From Diphasiastrum complanatum (taxonomy: Eukaryota; Streptophyta; Lycopodiopsida; Lycopodiales; Lycopodiaceae), in the NCBI GenBank assembly GCA_029204225.1, contig CM055095.1, positions 16,150,049-16,214,048 of the forward strand: a stretch of 64,000 nucleotides of DNA, written 5' to 3'. Made by a program: the position numbers and the translations under genes. Positions 41,516 to 50,970 of the stretch are shown in pieces. Below the pieces are notes generated by a model, which ran no database searches, was not told the origin of the DNA, and saw only the letters and a program-made list of their open reading frames with translations. The number at the start of each line of letters is the position of its first letter. Within the stretch, counting starts at the first letter, position 1.

Positions 41516-43893
41516 ACACCTTCTCCTATGAAAGTTGAATAGGCACTTGTTGATTTCCTATCCCTCTTGTCCCCTGCATAATCTGAATCACTAAATTCAT
41601 GAAGGTTAATCACATCTCCTCTATATAGAATCCCAAAATCCAATGTACCCGTGATGTATCTTAGAATCCTCTTAGCCTTTTTCCAATGGATATTCAATGG
41701 CTTTTGAATGGGCCTAAACAAAGTGATGTCCATGAAGGATCTTTCATCATCTTCATTTGGCACTTTTACATCTTGCTCCATTGGTGTGTCAACACTTTTG
41801 CATACTTCCATCTTAAACTTCTTCAAAAGACTTTGAGCATAGTTTACTTGACTTATAAAGATAAAATCAGACCCTCTAAGTACTTCTATGCCTAAAATGA
41901 AGTGAAGACACCCTAGATCTACCATCTTGAACTCTAAGGATAGATCTATCTTGATTTTTTCAATACCATCAACTCTATTTCCACTAATGATGATGTCATC
42001 TACATAAATGAGTAAAAGTACAATACCAACATCATCAAACTTAATGTAAATAGTGGGATCATATTCACTTTGAACAAAAGAAAGTGAAATAAGATAGCAA
42101 TGTAGTCTTGAATTCCAAGATCTCGAGGTTTGCTTCAAGCCATAGATGCTTCTTTTGAGATGGCATACTTTGTTCTCCATTCCATGCTTGATGAACCCTT
42201 GTGGCTGCTCCATATAGATATCCTCTTCCAAAAAACCATTCAAGAAAGCATTAGAGACATCCATTTGACATAGAATCCATCCAAAATGTGATGCAAATGC
42301 AATGATTAGCCTTATTGTGACCATCTTGGCCACGGGTGCAAAAGTTTCCTCATAGTCTATCCCTCTCTCTTGAGCATAACCTTTTGCAACTAATCTTGCT
42401 TTATGTTTGTTAACACTCCCATTTGCATTCAACTTAAGCTTGAAGACCCACTTGCATCCTATTACATTCCTTTGAGGTCTCTCTACAAGCAACCAAGTTT
42501 CATTCTCAATCAAGGCATCATACTCATCCAACATAGCTTTATACCATTCTTTGGAGTTCAATGCATCTTCAACATTAGATGGTTCTTCAAAACTAGATAA
42601 AGCATAAGAAGTGGATGAGATACCCTCAACTTGTTGTCCTTTGCCTTGATATGTGAGCCTTGATGGCTCCACTTTTGCCCTTGAAGATCTCCTTGGTGTG
42701 ATAGGTGGGTTTGGTGCTTGCTCCTCCATGAGCTCCTCCTCAAAACCAAGATCTTGCTCCTCGGCCATCTTCTTCTTGATTGTTGGAGCACTTGAGCCTT
42801 CTTCAAGCATATGCATATGATGTTCATCAAAGATGACATCCCTTGAAACAACAAATTTGTTCAAGGATGGGAGATAGACTTTGTAGCCCTTGCTTGAGCT
42901 TGCATATCCAAGCATGATCCCTCTTGTGGAAGATGGATCCTCCTTGGTTCTTGTTTCCAATGGCACATGCACATAACATATACACCCAAAAACTTTCAAG
43001 TGATTAAGATTGGGTTTCTTTCCATACAACATCTCATAAGGAGTTTTGCCTTCAATTGTTTTGCAAGACACCCTATTCATCAAGTAGTTTGCACATACAA
43101 GAGACTCACCCCAAAAGGATTTGGGCAAACAAGCATCTAATCTTAAAGCCTTAGAACATTCACATAATGTTCTATTCCTTCTTTCAGCAACTCCATTTTG
43201 TTGAGGAGTGTAAGGACAAGAAGTCTCTTTCTTGATCCCTTCCTCCTCACAAAAGGCCTTGAACTCATTGGAGATGAATTCTCCACCATTGTCACTTCTA
43301 AGAATCTTGATGCTATGATTATGATGCTTTTCCACAAACAACTTGAACTTTACAAAAGTATCAAATACTTGAGACTTGAAGGAAAGTAAGAACACCCAAC
43401 AATATCTTGAGTAGTCATCAATGAAGGTTAAAAACATGGATGAACCTCCATTAGATTTGGTGCTAGCAATGTGCACATCCGAGTGTATGAGTTCAAGAGG
43501 ATGAGATGACTTTGTGATGGAGTTAGGAAACACCTTCTTATGTGCCTTGGATAAGGCACAAGCTTCACAAACCTTGTCTTCCTTCCCAATAGACCTTGGT
43601 AGGCCTAAAGCATACTCCTCCTTGATCATAGCCTCCATGGAACCCGAGTTGACATGTTCAAGTCTTTTGTGCCATAAAGTAAAGGTAGATATCTTGCTCT
43701 TCTCGGCCAACATGACAACATTAGTATCCACAAAGGCATCCAACTTATAAAGTTTGCCAAGTCTAGTGCCCTTAGCCACTATCTTACCCTTCTTCTTGAT
43801 GAAACATTCATTTGAAGCAAAGTCAACATTGAAACCATTGTCTACCATTTGACCAACACTTAGTAGATTCTTTGTTATTGTAGGAATGTACAA
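41446..43893 (-). CDS. Copia pre-integrase, integrase, RT and RNase H start, element E
   Basis: An 815-codon frame without stops. Pre-integrase: TLWHKRLEHVNSGSMEAM. Integrase: LELIHSDVHIAS (Asp 1), FIDDYSRYCWVFLLSFKSQ, LRSDNGGEFISN (Asp 2), TPQQNGVAERRNRTL (Glu). RT: GCKWVFKLKLNANGSV, DYEETFAPVAKMVTIRLII, MDVSNAFLNGFLEEDIYM, LKRSIYGLKQTSRSWNSRL and the catalytic LIYVDDIIISGN. At about 41710 DITLFR joins PIQKPLNIHWKKAKRILRY, so roughly 26 residues (family SLIYLTxTRPD block, present in D) are missing in frame. RNase H starts with SDSDYAGDKRDRKSTSAY and then shifts frame. All catalytic residues of integrase and RT are intact. Confidence 0.9.
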   Translation of the reverse strand: MYIPTITKNLLSVGQMVDNGFNVDFASNECFIKKKGKIVAKGTRLGKLYKLDAFVDTNVVMLAEKSKISTFTLWHKRLEHVNSGSMEAMIKEEYALGLPRSIGKEDKVCEACALSKAHKKVFPNSITKSSHPLELIHSDVHIASTKSNGGSSMFLTFIDDYSRYCWVFLLSFKSQVFDTFVKFKLFVEKHHNHSIKILRSDNGGEFISNEFKAFCEEEGIKKETSCPYTPQQNGVAERRNRTLCECSKALRLDACLPKSFWGESLVCANYLMNRVSCKTIEGKTPYEMLYGKKPNLNHLKVFGCICYVHVPLETRTKEDPSSTRGIMLGYASSSKGYKVYLPSLNKFVVSRDVIFDEHHMHMLEEGSSAPTIKKKMAEEQDLGFEEELMEEQAPNPPITPRRSSRAKVEPSRLTYQGKGQQVEGISSTSYALSSFEEPSNVEDALNSKEWYKAMLDEYDALIENETWLLVERPQRNVIGCKWVFKLKLNANGSVNKHKARLVAKGYAQERGIDYEETFAPVAKMVTIRLIIAFASHFGWILCQMDVSNAFLNGFLEEDIYMEQPQGFIKHGMENKVCHLKRSIYGLKQTSRSWNSRLHCYLISLSFVQSEYDPTIYIKFDDVGIVLLLIYVDDIIISGNRVDGIEKIKIDLSLEFKMVDLGCLHFILGIEVLRGSDFIFISQVNYAQSLLKKFKMEVCKSVDTPMEQDVKVPNEDDERSFMDITLFRPIQKPLNIHWKKAKRILRYITGTLDFGILYRGDVINLHEFSDSDYAGDKRDRKSTSAYSTFIGEGVFHGFQKSKKLYLYLQPRPSTKL

Positions 43894-44434
43894 AACACCT
43901 TCTATGTTGATCTTTTTTGGAAGATCCTAAGCAAAGGGGAATGCTACCAACTCCTTCAATCTTACAAGCTTCATCATTTGCTGTATAGATAGACTTTATA
44001 GGTCCATCATAAGATAAGAGAGAAGAGAAAAACTCCCTTTTACTAGTCATGTGTGAACTAGCACCCGAGTCAATCCACCAAGGATCTTCTTCTTTGAAGC
44101 TTGTTGAAGAAAATATGGACATCATGAGAGAGTCCTCATGTGAACTCTCCTCCTCCTCCTCTTTGCTCATGTTGGCTTGGCTTTGATCTTGCTTCCTCTT
44201 GAAGCATTCCGAGGCATAATGCCCTATCTTGCTACAATAGTAGCACTTCACCTTTGATTTGTCCTTCTTGACTTTGGTGGTTGATGGAGATGCCTTTGAG
44301 GGTCCTTCTTGATCCTCAAGCTTTGTAGACTTCTTGAATGTTGATCCTTTGTCTTTGGACTTGCCTTTGCCTTTGGTGAAGAGAGCTTGGTCATCTCCAC
44401 CTTGGATGGAAAGCCTATCCATCCTCTCTTGCAT
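43823..44434 (-). CDS. Copia nucleocapsid and protease, element E
   Basis: Contains the intact zinc knuckle CYYCSKIGHYASEC, an acidic Ser/Glu stretch, and the protease site WWIDSGASSHMTSKREFFSS. It ends after a frameshift near 43920, where the protease end and pre-integrase continue in the next frame as YIPTITKNLLSVGQMVDNGF. Upstream it is separated from gag by a stop near 44447 and a shift around 44540. Confidence 0.85.
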   Translation of the reverse strand: MQERMDRLSIQGGDDQALFTKGKGKSKDKGSTFKKSTKLEDQEGPSKASPSTTKVKKDKSKVKCYYCSKIGHYASECFKRKQDQSQANMSKEEEEESSHEDSLMMSIFSSTSFKEEDPWWIDSGASSHMTSKREFFSSLLSYDGPIKSIYTANDEACKIEGVGSIPLCLGSSKKDQHRRCFVHSYNNKESTKCWSNGRQWFQC

Positions 44435-44534
44435 TTGGCTCCTTTTCTATTCCTCGGCCATGAGTGTGCCTTGGAGTTCTTCAAGTATGGGTAGCTTACT
44501 CATAATTGCATATCCCTGAACCAAATTGTCAAAT

Positions 44535-45005
44535 TCAAAGCTTAGTCCATTCAATATGAACAAACTCTTCATCCTTGATAGGATCACCTATAAAGGCTAG
44601 CTCTTTGTTCAATTCCTTTACTCTTAGGACAAAAGTATGTGCACTCTCTCCTTTCTTTTGATAGCTTCTACAGATTTGATTCTTCAAAGGTAACATTCTA
44701 GTTTGGTTCTTGGATTCATAGACCTTTTGCAAAGTCTCCCAAGCATCTTGAGCTGAAGTGCAATCTCCTACCTCTCTTAAGAGTTCATTTGCGACATTCA
44801 TTTTTATGCAATGTAGTGCAACATTGCACCTCTTTATGTATTTGGCTTTTTCTTGAGGATGAATAGGTTCACCCTCCTTATCATTTACAATTTCCATCAG
44901 ATCTTGCATGATCATGATGGATTTCATTCTAACTTTCCATATGGAATAGTTAGTTTTGTTGAGCCTTTCATTAGTATCCAAAAGATATGCATTTATAGAT
45001 GCCAT
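44535..45005 (-). CDS. Copia gag, element E
   Basis: ATG at 45005 opens MASINAYLLDTNERLNKTNY. It has SIWKVRMKSIMIMQDLMEIV, NVALHCIKMNVANELLREVG, NQTRMLPLKNQICRSYQKKG and LRVKELNKELAFIGDPIKDE. A frameshift near 44550 turns it into EWTKL and a stop, while the homologous continuation is in another frame toward 44434. It resembles the gag of D closely. Confidence 0.85.
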   Translation of the reverse strand: MASINAYLLDTNERLNKTNYSIWKVRMKSIMIMQDLMEIVNDKEGEPIHPQEKAKYIKRCNVALHCIKMNVANELLREVGDCTSAQDAWETLQKVYESKNQTRMLPLKNQICRSYQKKGESAHTFVLRVKELNKELAFIGDPIKDEEFVHIEWTKL

Positions 45006-45805
45006 CTAGTCTCCTAATCAAGGACTTGACACAAATGTAAGTTACTTCTATTGATTTGATTGAAGGTCTACCTTATCCCACTTCTTAGGGACCTGAAAAG
45101 ATCAGTAATAGACTTCCTATAAAGATCTAAGAATGATCTCTAACAAAATCAAATCATAGAATACTAGAAACAATGCACTTGCTTGATTGAAGTAGACAAT
45201 ACTAGTAGAATTGCCCCTCTTTCTATAAAGAACATTAAAGCTTCCAAATGATCTGATCAAGAGTGAATTTCAGCAACCTAATATACTTCCAAAATCACTT
45301 GTAAAAGATCTAAATGGAACTTAATGAGGATGCAACACAATCTACTATCCAATCACAAGCAAAAAATGATCAAAATTGATGAAAAATTGATCTAATTTGG
45401 TGCATAAGTCAAGCAATGGTTGGACTGAACCTAAATTACTTTAGGAGGTGTCTACTACACCTTAAAACAGCCTTGAAGAGTCCCCAAAACTCTGATCTTC
45501 CCCCTGCTTGAATGTTAGAAAGCCTCCTCTATGAAATCACCTCCAAAACTCGCTTAGAAATCAATGCTTGGAGCAAGCAAAACTTGCTATCTTGGTAATG
45601 TGAATTAAATTCAACTTTGCCTCTAGTTTTAGACACCTAAACACCTGCAAATGAAGTCACACAACACCAATCTCCAATGTATTTGACTCACTTTGAGTTC
45701 TAGAATCAATACTAGATGCTAAGATCCAATCTACACAAGATTTAGATAAAAAAAATTGTGATCAAATTGAATGAAAACCAAGGATTTAGCTCATTTCAAC
45801 CTTTA

Positions 45806-45818
45806 GGCTCTGATACCA
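45806..45818 (-). other. Primer-binding site of element E
   Basis: Plus strand GGCTCTGATACCA, i.e. TGGTATCAGAGCC on the element strand, touching the 5' LTR. Confidence 0.9.
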
Positions 45819-46490
45819 TGTAAAAATTACAGCAAATAAGGATCCTAAAACACTTGAAATGATGAGGGAAACAATAGATTATGATTTCATAAGATTAGCA
45901 CAAGTTGAACCATCAAAAATCTATGCTTGAACCTCACTAAATGGCCCAAATCCTTGAAGAAGGCTTCACACGTGTGAAAGTACGGCCTCCCACAGTCTGA
46001 GTACTGTACACCAGACCTACATTCAATCCTACAATCATTAGTAATCACAAGTACTCAAACAATTATGAACATAGAGAGCAATTGCACCATTATGAGAGAA
46101 AAAACATGAAATTGCTTGATTGATTTTGGTGAGATATCATCACCTATATATACATGATCCATCACGGTTTTGGGCAGGTATGAGTAGCCCTAAACCTATC
46201 CCTAATGCTAATTTTGGTGGATCTTTCATCCCTACCAAGTTAGGGTTGGAATCTTAGAGATCCCTCAACAATGCAAAAATTACCAAAAATAGCTCCTATT
46301 TTTTCTCCCTTGTATCTAAGCATAATTTGGACTCATTCCAAAGGTTCTAACACTTAGGTCTACTTGAGAACATCCTTATGAATGGAATCCTATGCTATTT
46401 GGCACGTGTGACAAGCCACATCATGACCATCTAACTATTTACAAGTCATATGACCAAAACTAGTCAAGCTAGAATTGTGAATTTTTAACA
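45819..46490 (-). repeat. 5' LTR of element E
   Basis: 672 bp, identical to the 3' LTR except for one substitution in GGAATCTT(A/G)GAGATCC by eye. Palindrome TTCACACGTGTGAA at 45965-45978; TATA-like CTATATATAC near 46144 in the position expected for the element promoter. Confidence 0.95.
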
Positions 46491-47260
46491 GACTTTATGG
46501 GTAATTATGTCTCCTCAAATTTCATAATGCGAGATTCAATGTTTTGTGGGCAATTTTATATTCACTTGCTCTGAGTAACTCGTAAATATTTTGAGGAATG
46601 AGAACTTTTGCAAGGTTTAATCATTTTCAAAAATATGAAGGAATCTTTTGAACAAATCGCTCATATCATATTTCAAGGTGAAGTTGTCGAGTCCATGAAG
46701 TATTCAATATAAATAATTTGAACTTGATTTGAATTGTATTGTATGATTGAAGACATAAATTCATGGGCTAGTGCACATTGAAGTGAGATTAATTGAATGT
46801 CGGTTTGACCCAGTGTTTAGCCTAGTCTCCCCAACTTTTAGAGAGCCAAATGCTACACATTGTTATCATAACACTAGCAGAAGATGCAGACTATAATGAT
46901 AGGCCTAATATGTTTGAATGTTCCAAGCTATTTTTTGCCAAGGGTTTTTGTGTTGTGTGATGGACTTCTTATTATAATGTTATTCTCTACATTCCAATGC
47001 TTAGTTATTTTATATGTTTTATGAAACCCACAGGGTGCCCTATGAGAATCTAGCAGTCACATAAGACATATATCATAAGTAGACATTGGAAGGTAGATAA
47101 AAATGTTACAAAAAGATGTAGCCCTTCAAAATGTGAATTTTTTTTTGCTTTTTGAAAAAAGAATTCACATAATACTATTTTTACATCCACCTTCCAACCT
47201 GAGGGTGCATGTAAAGAAAGGTGAAAAAAAATTACAAGTGCATGTAATGTTTTTTTGATT
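46491..47260. other. AT-rich spacer without gene
   Basis: No open frame of interest and no motif I can name. Confidence 0.5.
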
Positions 47261-47268
47261 GACCTGGC

Positions 47269-47812
47269 ACACTGTCGTGCTAGCCTACAAAAGAATTAAT
47301 ATAAATTAATCTAAATGGAGCTAATTTGGATAGTAATGCTATTCCAATAGGCACCAAACAAAATTTAATGTATTTTTTTTTAAATTTTTGGTTAAAAGAT
47401 TTTTTTGTAGGTTAGCACGTTGGCTAATCTTTAGAGCTTCTTGAACATTTTTTCATAATAAAAATACAAATCTATACTTAAAGACACTTGAATAATTTTA
47501 TCAAAAGATACTTTTATACCTTGTAAATATAGGTTTATTTTGATCATAGAAAAATGTTTTTGGAGTTGTAAAGGCTAGCATGTTGGCATGCTAACCCACA
47601 AAAGAATTAGAAAAAATAAAAAATAGAAGGCCAATTTTTTTCTTTGGAGCCAACTTGACTAGCACACCTATGTGTTACTCAAATTGGCTCCAAAAAAATT
47701 ATTCAATTAATTTGTTTTTAAATTTCACTTTTTTTTAAAAAAAAATGTAGGCTAGCACATGAATGTGCTAGCCCCTTTAAAGCGTCATGAACATTTTTTC
47801 ATAATAAAAGTA
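47269..47812. repeat. Two related inverted-repeat units, MITE-like
   Basis: Unit 1 (about 47269-47432) begins CGTGCTAGCCTACAAAA and ends TTTTTTTGTAGGTTAGCACG. Unit 2 (about 47570-47776) begins GGCATGCTAACCCACAAAAG and ends AAATGTAGGCTAGCACATG. The ends of each are inverted repeats. After each unit comes a shared tail, GAACATTTTTTCATAATAAA. No transposase frame lies inside. This is the form of a miniature inverted-repeat element, but the family is not recognised. Confidence 0.45.
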
Positions 47813-49379
47813 AAACATCGTTGTTTATAAAAAATCATGTAGTGGCATTATCCCTTTTGTTAGTAGTAATGTAATTATAATATTAGACACCAATGGTGCA
47901 CTTATATTGTGCAAAGCGCAAAATATTGTGAATACGCCTCGAAGCACAATAGGAGATTTATGTTGCATTGCTCAAGTAGGAATTGCAAAAGCATTGTAAA
48001 GTCAAGTTACTTGCAAAATAAATAAAAGCAAGTTAACTTAAACTATTAAGTTTAGAAATGAGCCAATAAGAAAGTGCCACTTCAACTCCTTTAGACCCAA
48101 TTATAAAAGGGTGAAATCCTTTGTATTTTATGTTCTTACATTTCATTTGTTCAATCAAAGAGTTGAGTTCTCTCCTATTTTGTGATTGTGTGAATGCTTT
48201 GAGAGAGGAAGAGAGAGAGAGAGAGCTGTGAGGCGAGTGTTTTGCTTATTGCTTGATGCTTTATGTTTGATGCTTGTTCCTTTATTATGTATGTATGATG
48301 CCTTGATCGCTAGACATACGTAGTATCCTCCCTTGTTGTAGGAATGTGTTGCTGTGTAGGTTTCTACCACCAAGCTATGGAATTGCGCTTAGGAAGACCC
48401 ACTTCCAAGTTCATTCATGGCTTGTCCCCCTCTTCTTCCTTCCCTCTTGGCTGCAGCCCATAGATTAGGTGTTAGATCCATATCATGGGCCTTAAGCCAC
48501 TGTAGGTGGGATTTTCCTTACGTTGGAAGCTTGAAACCCAAAGAAGCCAAGAGCAAACAAGGGTATAGTGTCCACAAACAGCCATGATGAAGTAGGAGTA
48601 GATTAACTTAGTTTCACTTGCATTTTCTAGGATTTATTGATAGTTTCCATCCGCCAAAAGAGGGCAACATGGAGGCAGCCTGATAAATTGCTGCTCCCTC
48701 GTTCATAGCAACATAGTTTGCCTTTAGATCACACATTTCCCGTTGGATCAAATCCCTACCTCGCTATACTAAAACGGAGTCAATCCTTCCTTTTTCTGGC
48801 CCATTGCACTCTAGCAAAGATAAAATCTATAGGATAGGTGGCAAAAATAAGGGTAACAACAAGGTTGTATTTGTCTATTATAGAACTCTCCAAAACAACA
48901 TGATTTGGGGAGTCTCCAACCTCATTCATGTAGACTTTGAGGTGCACACCTAAAATTCACATTTTTTTTTCAACTCCAAGGTTGATATTCTAATATCCAG
49001 TACTTGGTTGTAGATAATGTGACCAATGCTTGCATCATGGAAGAACATGATAAGTTGGATTTACCCAGATGATCAATGGTGCATACTAGTATTCTCTTAG
49101 TAGTCTCAATTTTGATGAAAGAATGCTATCATGTTACAAAATAGATTAATAACACACCAACAATGAAGTGCTTGATTTGCTTCAAAAGAATTGCTAACCC
49201 TCTCTTGAATTGTGAACTAAACTTGATGAATATTCTAATTTTTAAATGCTTATAATAGCAAATAATCAAATTTTACTCACATACAATGCCATACTTTCAA
49301 AAATGGAAATTGGCTTGCAAATGAAAAGCATGTCACATTAATGTTCATCATCGACGAAGGGTCAAGAAGGAGACCCATC
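47813..49379. other. Spacer without supported gene
   Basis: A GAGAGA run at 48196-48224, otherwise mixed AT-rich sequence. No coding motif is seen. Confidence 0.45.
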
Positions 49380-50358
49380 TCCACCCTCTTCCATAGATGC
49401 TCTTAGTTGGATCGGTGAACTGAATGAGTTGTCATTCACTTAGATTTCTACAAATCTATATCTTTCACCGAGAGGAAAATATGAATCAGACTCCCATTTT
49501 GGTCACATTTGGAAGAACCGGAAGAAATGTGGACAGTGTTGATTTAGAAACACAGGGGACTCAACTAACTAAGAAAGATAAGAAGATTGTGGAACAATTC
49601 ACCATTTGAGATGGATTACTATCAAGGAATGGAAAAGTTTGTGTACCTGGTGATGATGAGCTCAAACGTAAGATTTTGTTTGAACGTCATGACATACCTT
49701 GTGCAGGACATCCCGGTATACACAGGACTCTGGACTTGGTTAAAAGAGAATTTTATTGGCCAACGCTCAAGCCATATGTCGAGTCATATGTTGTTAAATG
49801 CAAGCCCTATCAACTAGCAAAGGTTGGTGGTTTGTTGCATCCGTTAGATATCCTTGACAAGAAATGGAAAAGCATATCTATGGATTTTGTAGTTGGACTT
49901 CCAAAGACCCAACGACAAAATGATTCTATTTGGGTTGTAGTAGATCAGTTAACTAAGTTACCTATATTCATACCAGTCAAGTCAACTATAAAGGCTTCTG
50001 AATTGGCCAGGTCTTTGTTGCGAGATTATTTCGCTTGTATGGTCTGCCAAGTGACATTGTTAGTGATAGAGATCCTAAGTTCACAGGTCACTTTTGGTCA
50101 GCAGTATTCCATAAACTTGAAACTTTTTGAGTATTAGATGGCCAGACAAAAAGGACTAATCAAACTATGGAAGATATCTTGAGAACGTTCGTTTCTCACA
50201 AGCAATCTCATTGGGAAGGTTATCTCCCACCGGTTGAGTTTGTATATAATAGCAGAAAACATTCTACTACAGGTTACAGTCCTTTTATGCTGATGTACGA
50301 TTTTCAACCTAGATCTCCAGTAAATGTTGAAACGAAGACTATCAAGAGGCCAAAGTGA
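49380..50358 (+). pseudogene. Gypsy integrase, family G copy 3
   Basis: Starts at the RNase H/integrase link with ALSWIGELNELSFT (49400), matching copy 1 at 2640-2690. The zinc domain follows: HDIPCAGHPGIHRTLDLVKR, FYWPTLKPYVESYVVKC, where the last Cys of HHCC is Tyr (KCKPY). Core: MDFVVGLPKTQRQNDSIWVV (Asp 1), [19 protein letters not shown] in another frame (Asp 2), a small deletion, DGQTKRTNQTMEDI, then VEFVYNSRKHSTTGYSPFML. It stops at 50356, before the chromodomain part. Confidence 0.8.
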
Positions 50359-50586
50359 CCATGCGATAAAGTGAAAGCTAATTTCTGATCTATCTTGAAA
50401 AAGCATGAACTGCATTGTCTGCCAAGATGATCGTACTTAAGAGATGACCTAGAATTCGCACGCAATCCCGATATTGTCTGTCTCTAGAAGCCAGCGTCCA
50501 TTCGAATTCATCGTGCCATCAGCCGCCTCCCATTAACACATACGAGCTTTGACATATCAATTTTTACGAAATAAGAGATAGGTTGA

Positions 50587-50970
50587 CTAGTGCGAACTAG
50601 TTTGATCGTCCCCATTGCCTCCTTGTTGCTGACCATCAGCTGCTGAAGCAGCCAACTGCTGTTCAGTGCAGTTTCCAGTATATACACTGAATGAGGCAAG
50701 CATCCCCAAATGGCCATCACCTCCAAGTACAGGCACAGACAACTGCGAAGAGCTTTGCTGCAGCAGTAGGGAACTAAATGTCATCTGGTGTTCCGGGTTC
50801 GCACATTGTAGATCAAGACCCATTTCACTAGTTTTGATCGTCGGCAAAAGAGCTACTCCGCTTGGTAACAAAGACGTTATAGGCATCATAGTATTGAGGG
50901 ATTGTTGAGAGAAGCCTACCAATCCACCCTCGGGTGCTAACTGAAGAGATGACCTGGTGGGACCACTCAT
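50587..50970 (-). pseudogene. TCP-like transcription factor C-terminal fragment
   Basis: A 127-codon frame with Gln/Ser-rich sequence and the blocks MTFSSLLLQQSSSQLSVPV and LGGDGHLGMLASFSVYTG, followed by AADGQQQGGNGDDQTSSH. This resembles the C-terminal tail of plant class I TCP proteins. The DNA-binding TCP domain is not found upstream. The ATG is preceded by an in-frame stop three codons earlier and by a T-rich run ending in AACAAG, which could also be a splice acceptor. It may be a gene fragment or a last exon. The family call rests on pattern memory only. Confidence 0.35.

Larger units (their letters stand above)
40431..46490 (-). mobile_element. Ty1/copia element E: youngest insertion, full length
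   Basis: 6060 bp with two 672-bp LTRs that differ at one position by eye. All domains of a copia element are present in order on the minus strand: gag, zinc knuckle, protease, integrase, RT, RNase H. A few frameshifts and an in-frame gap between RT and RNase H remain. The flanking 5 bases are CAACT on the left and GACTT on the right, so no clear target duplication is seen. Confidence 0.95.
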
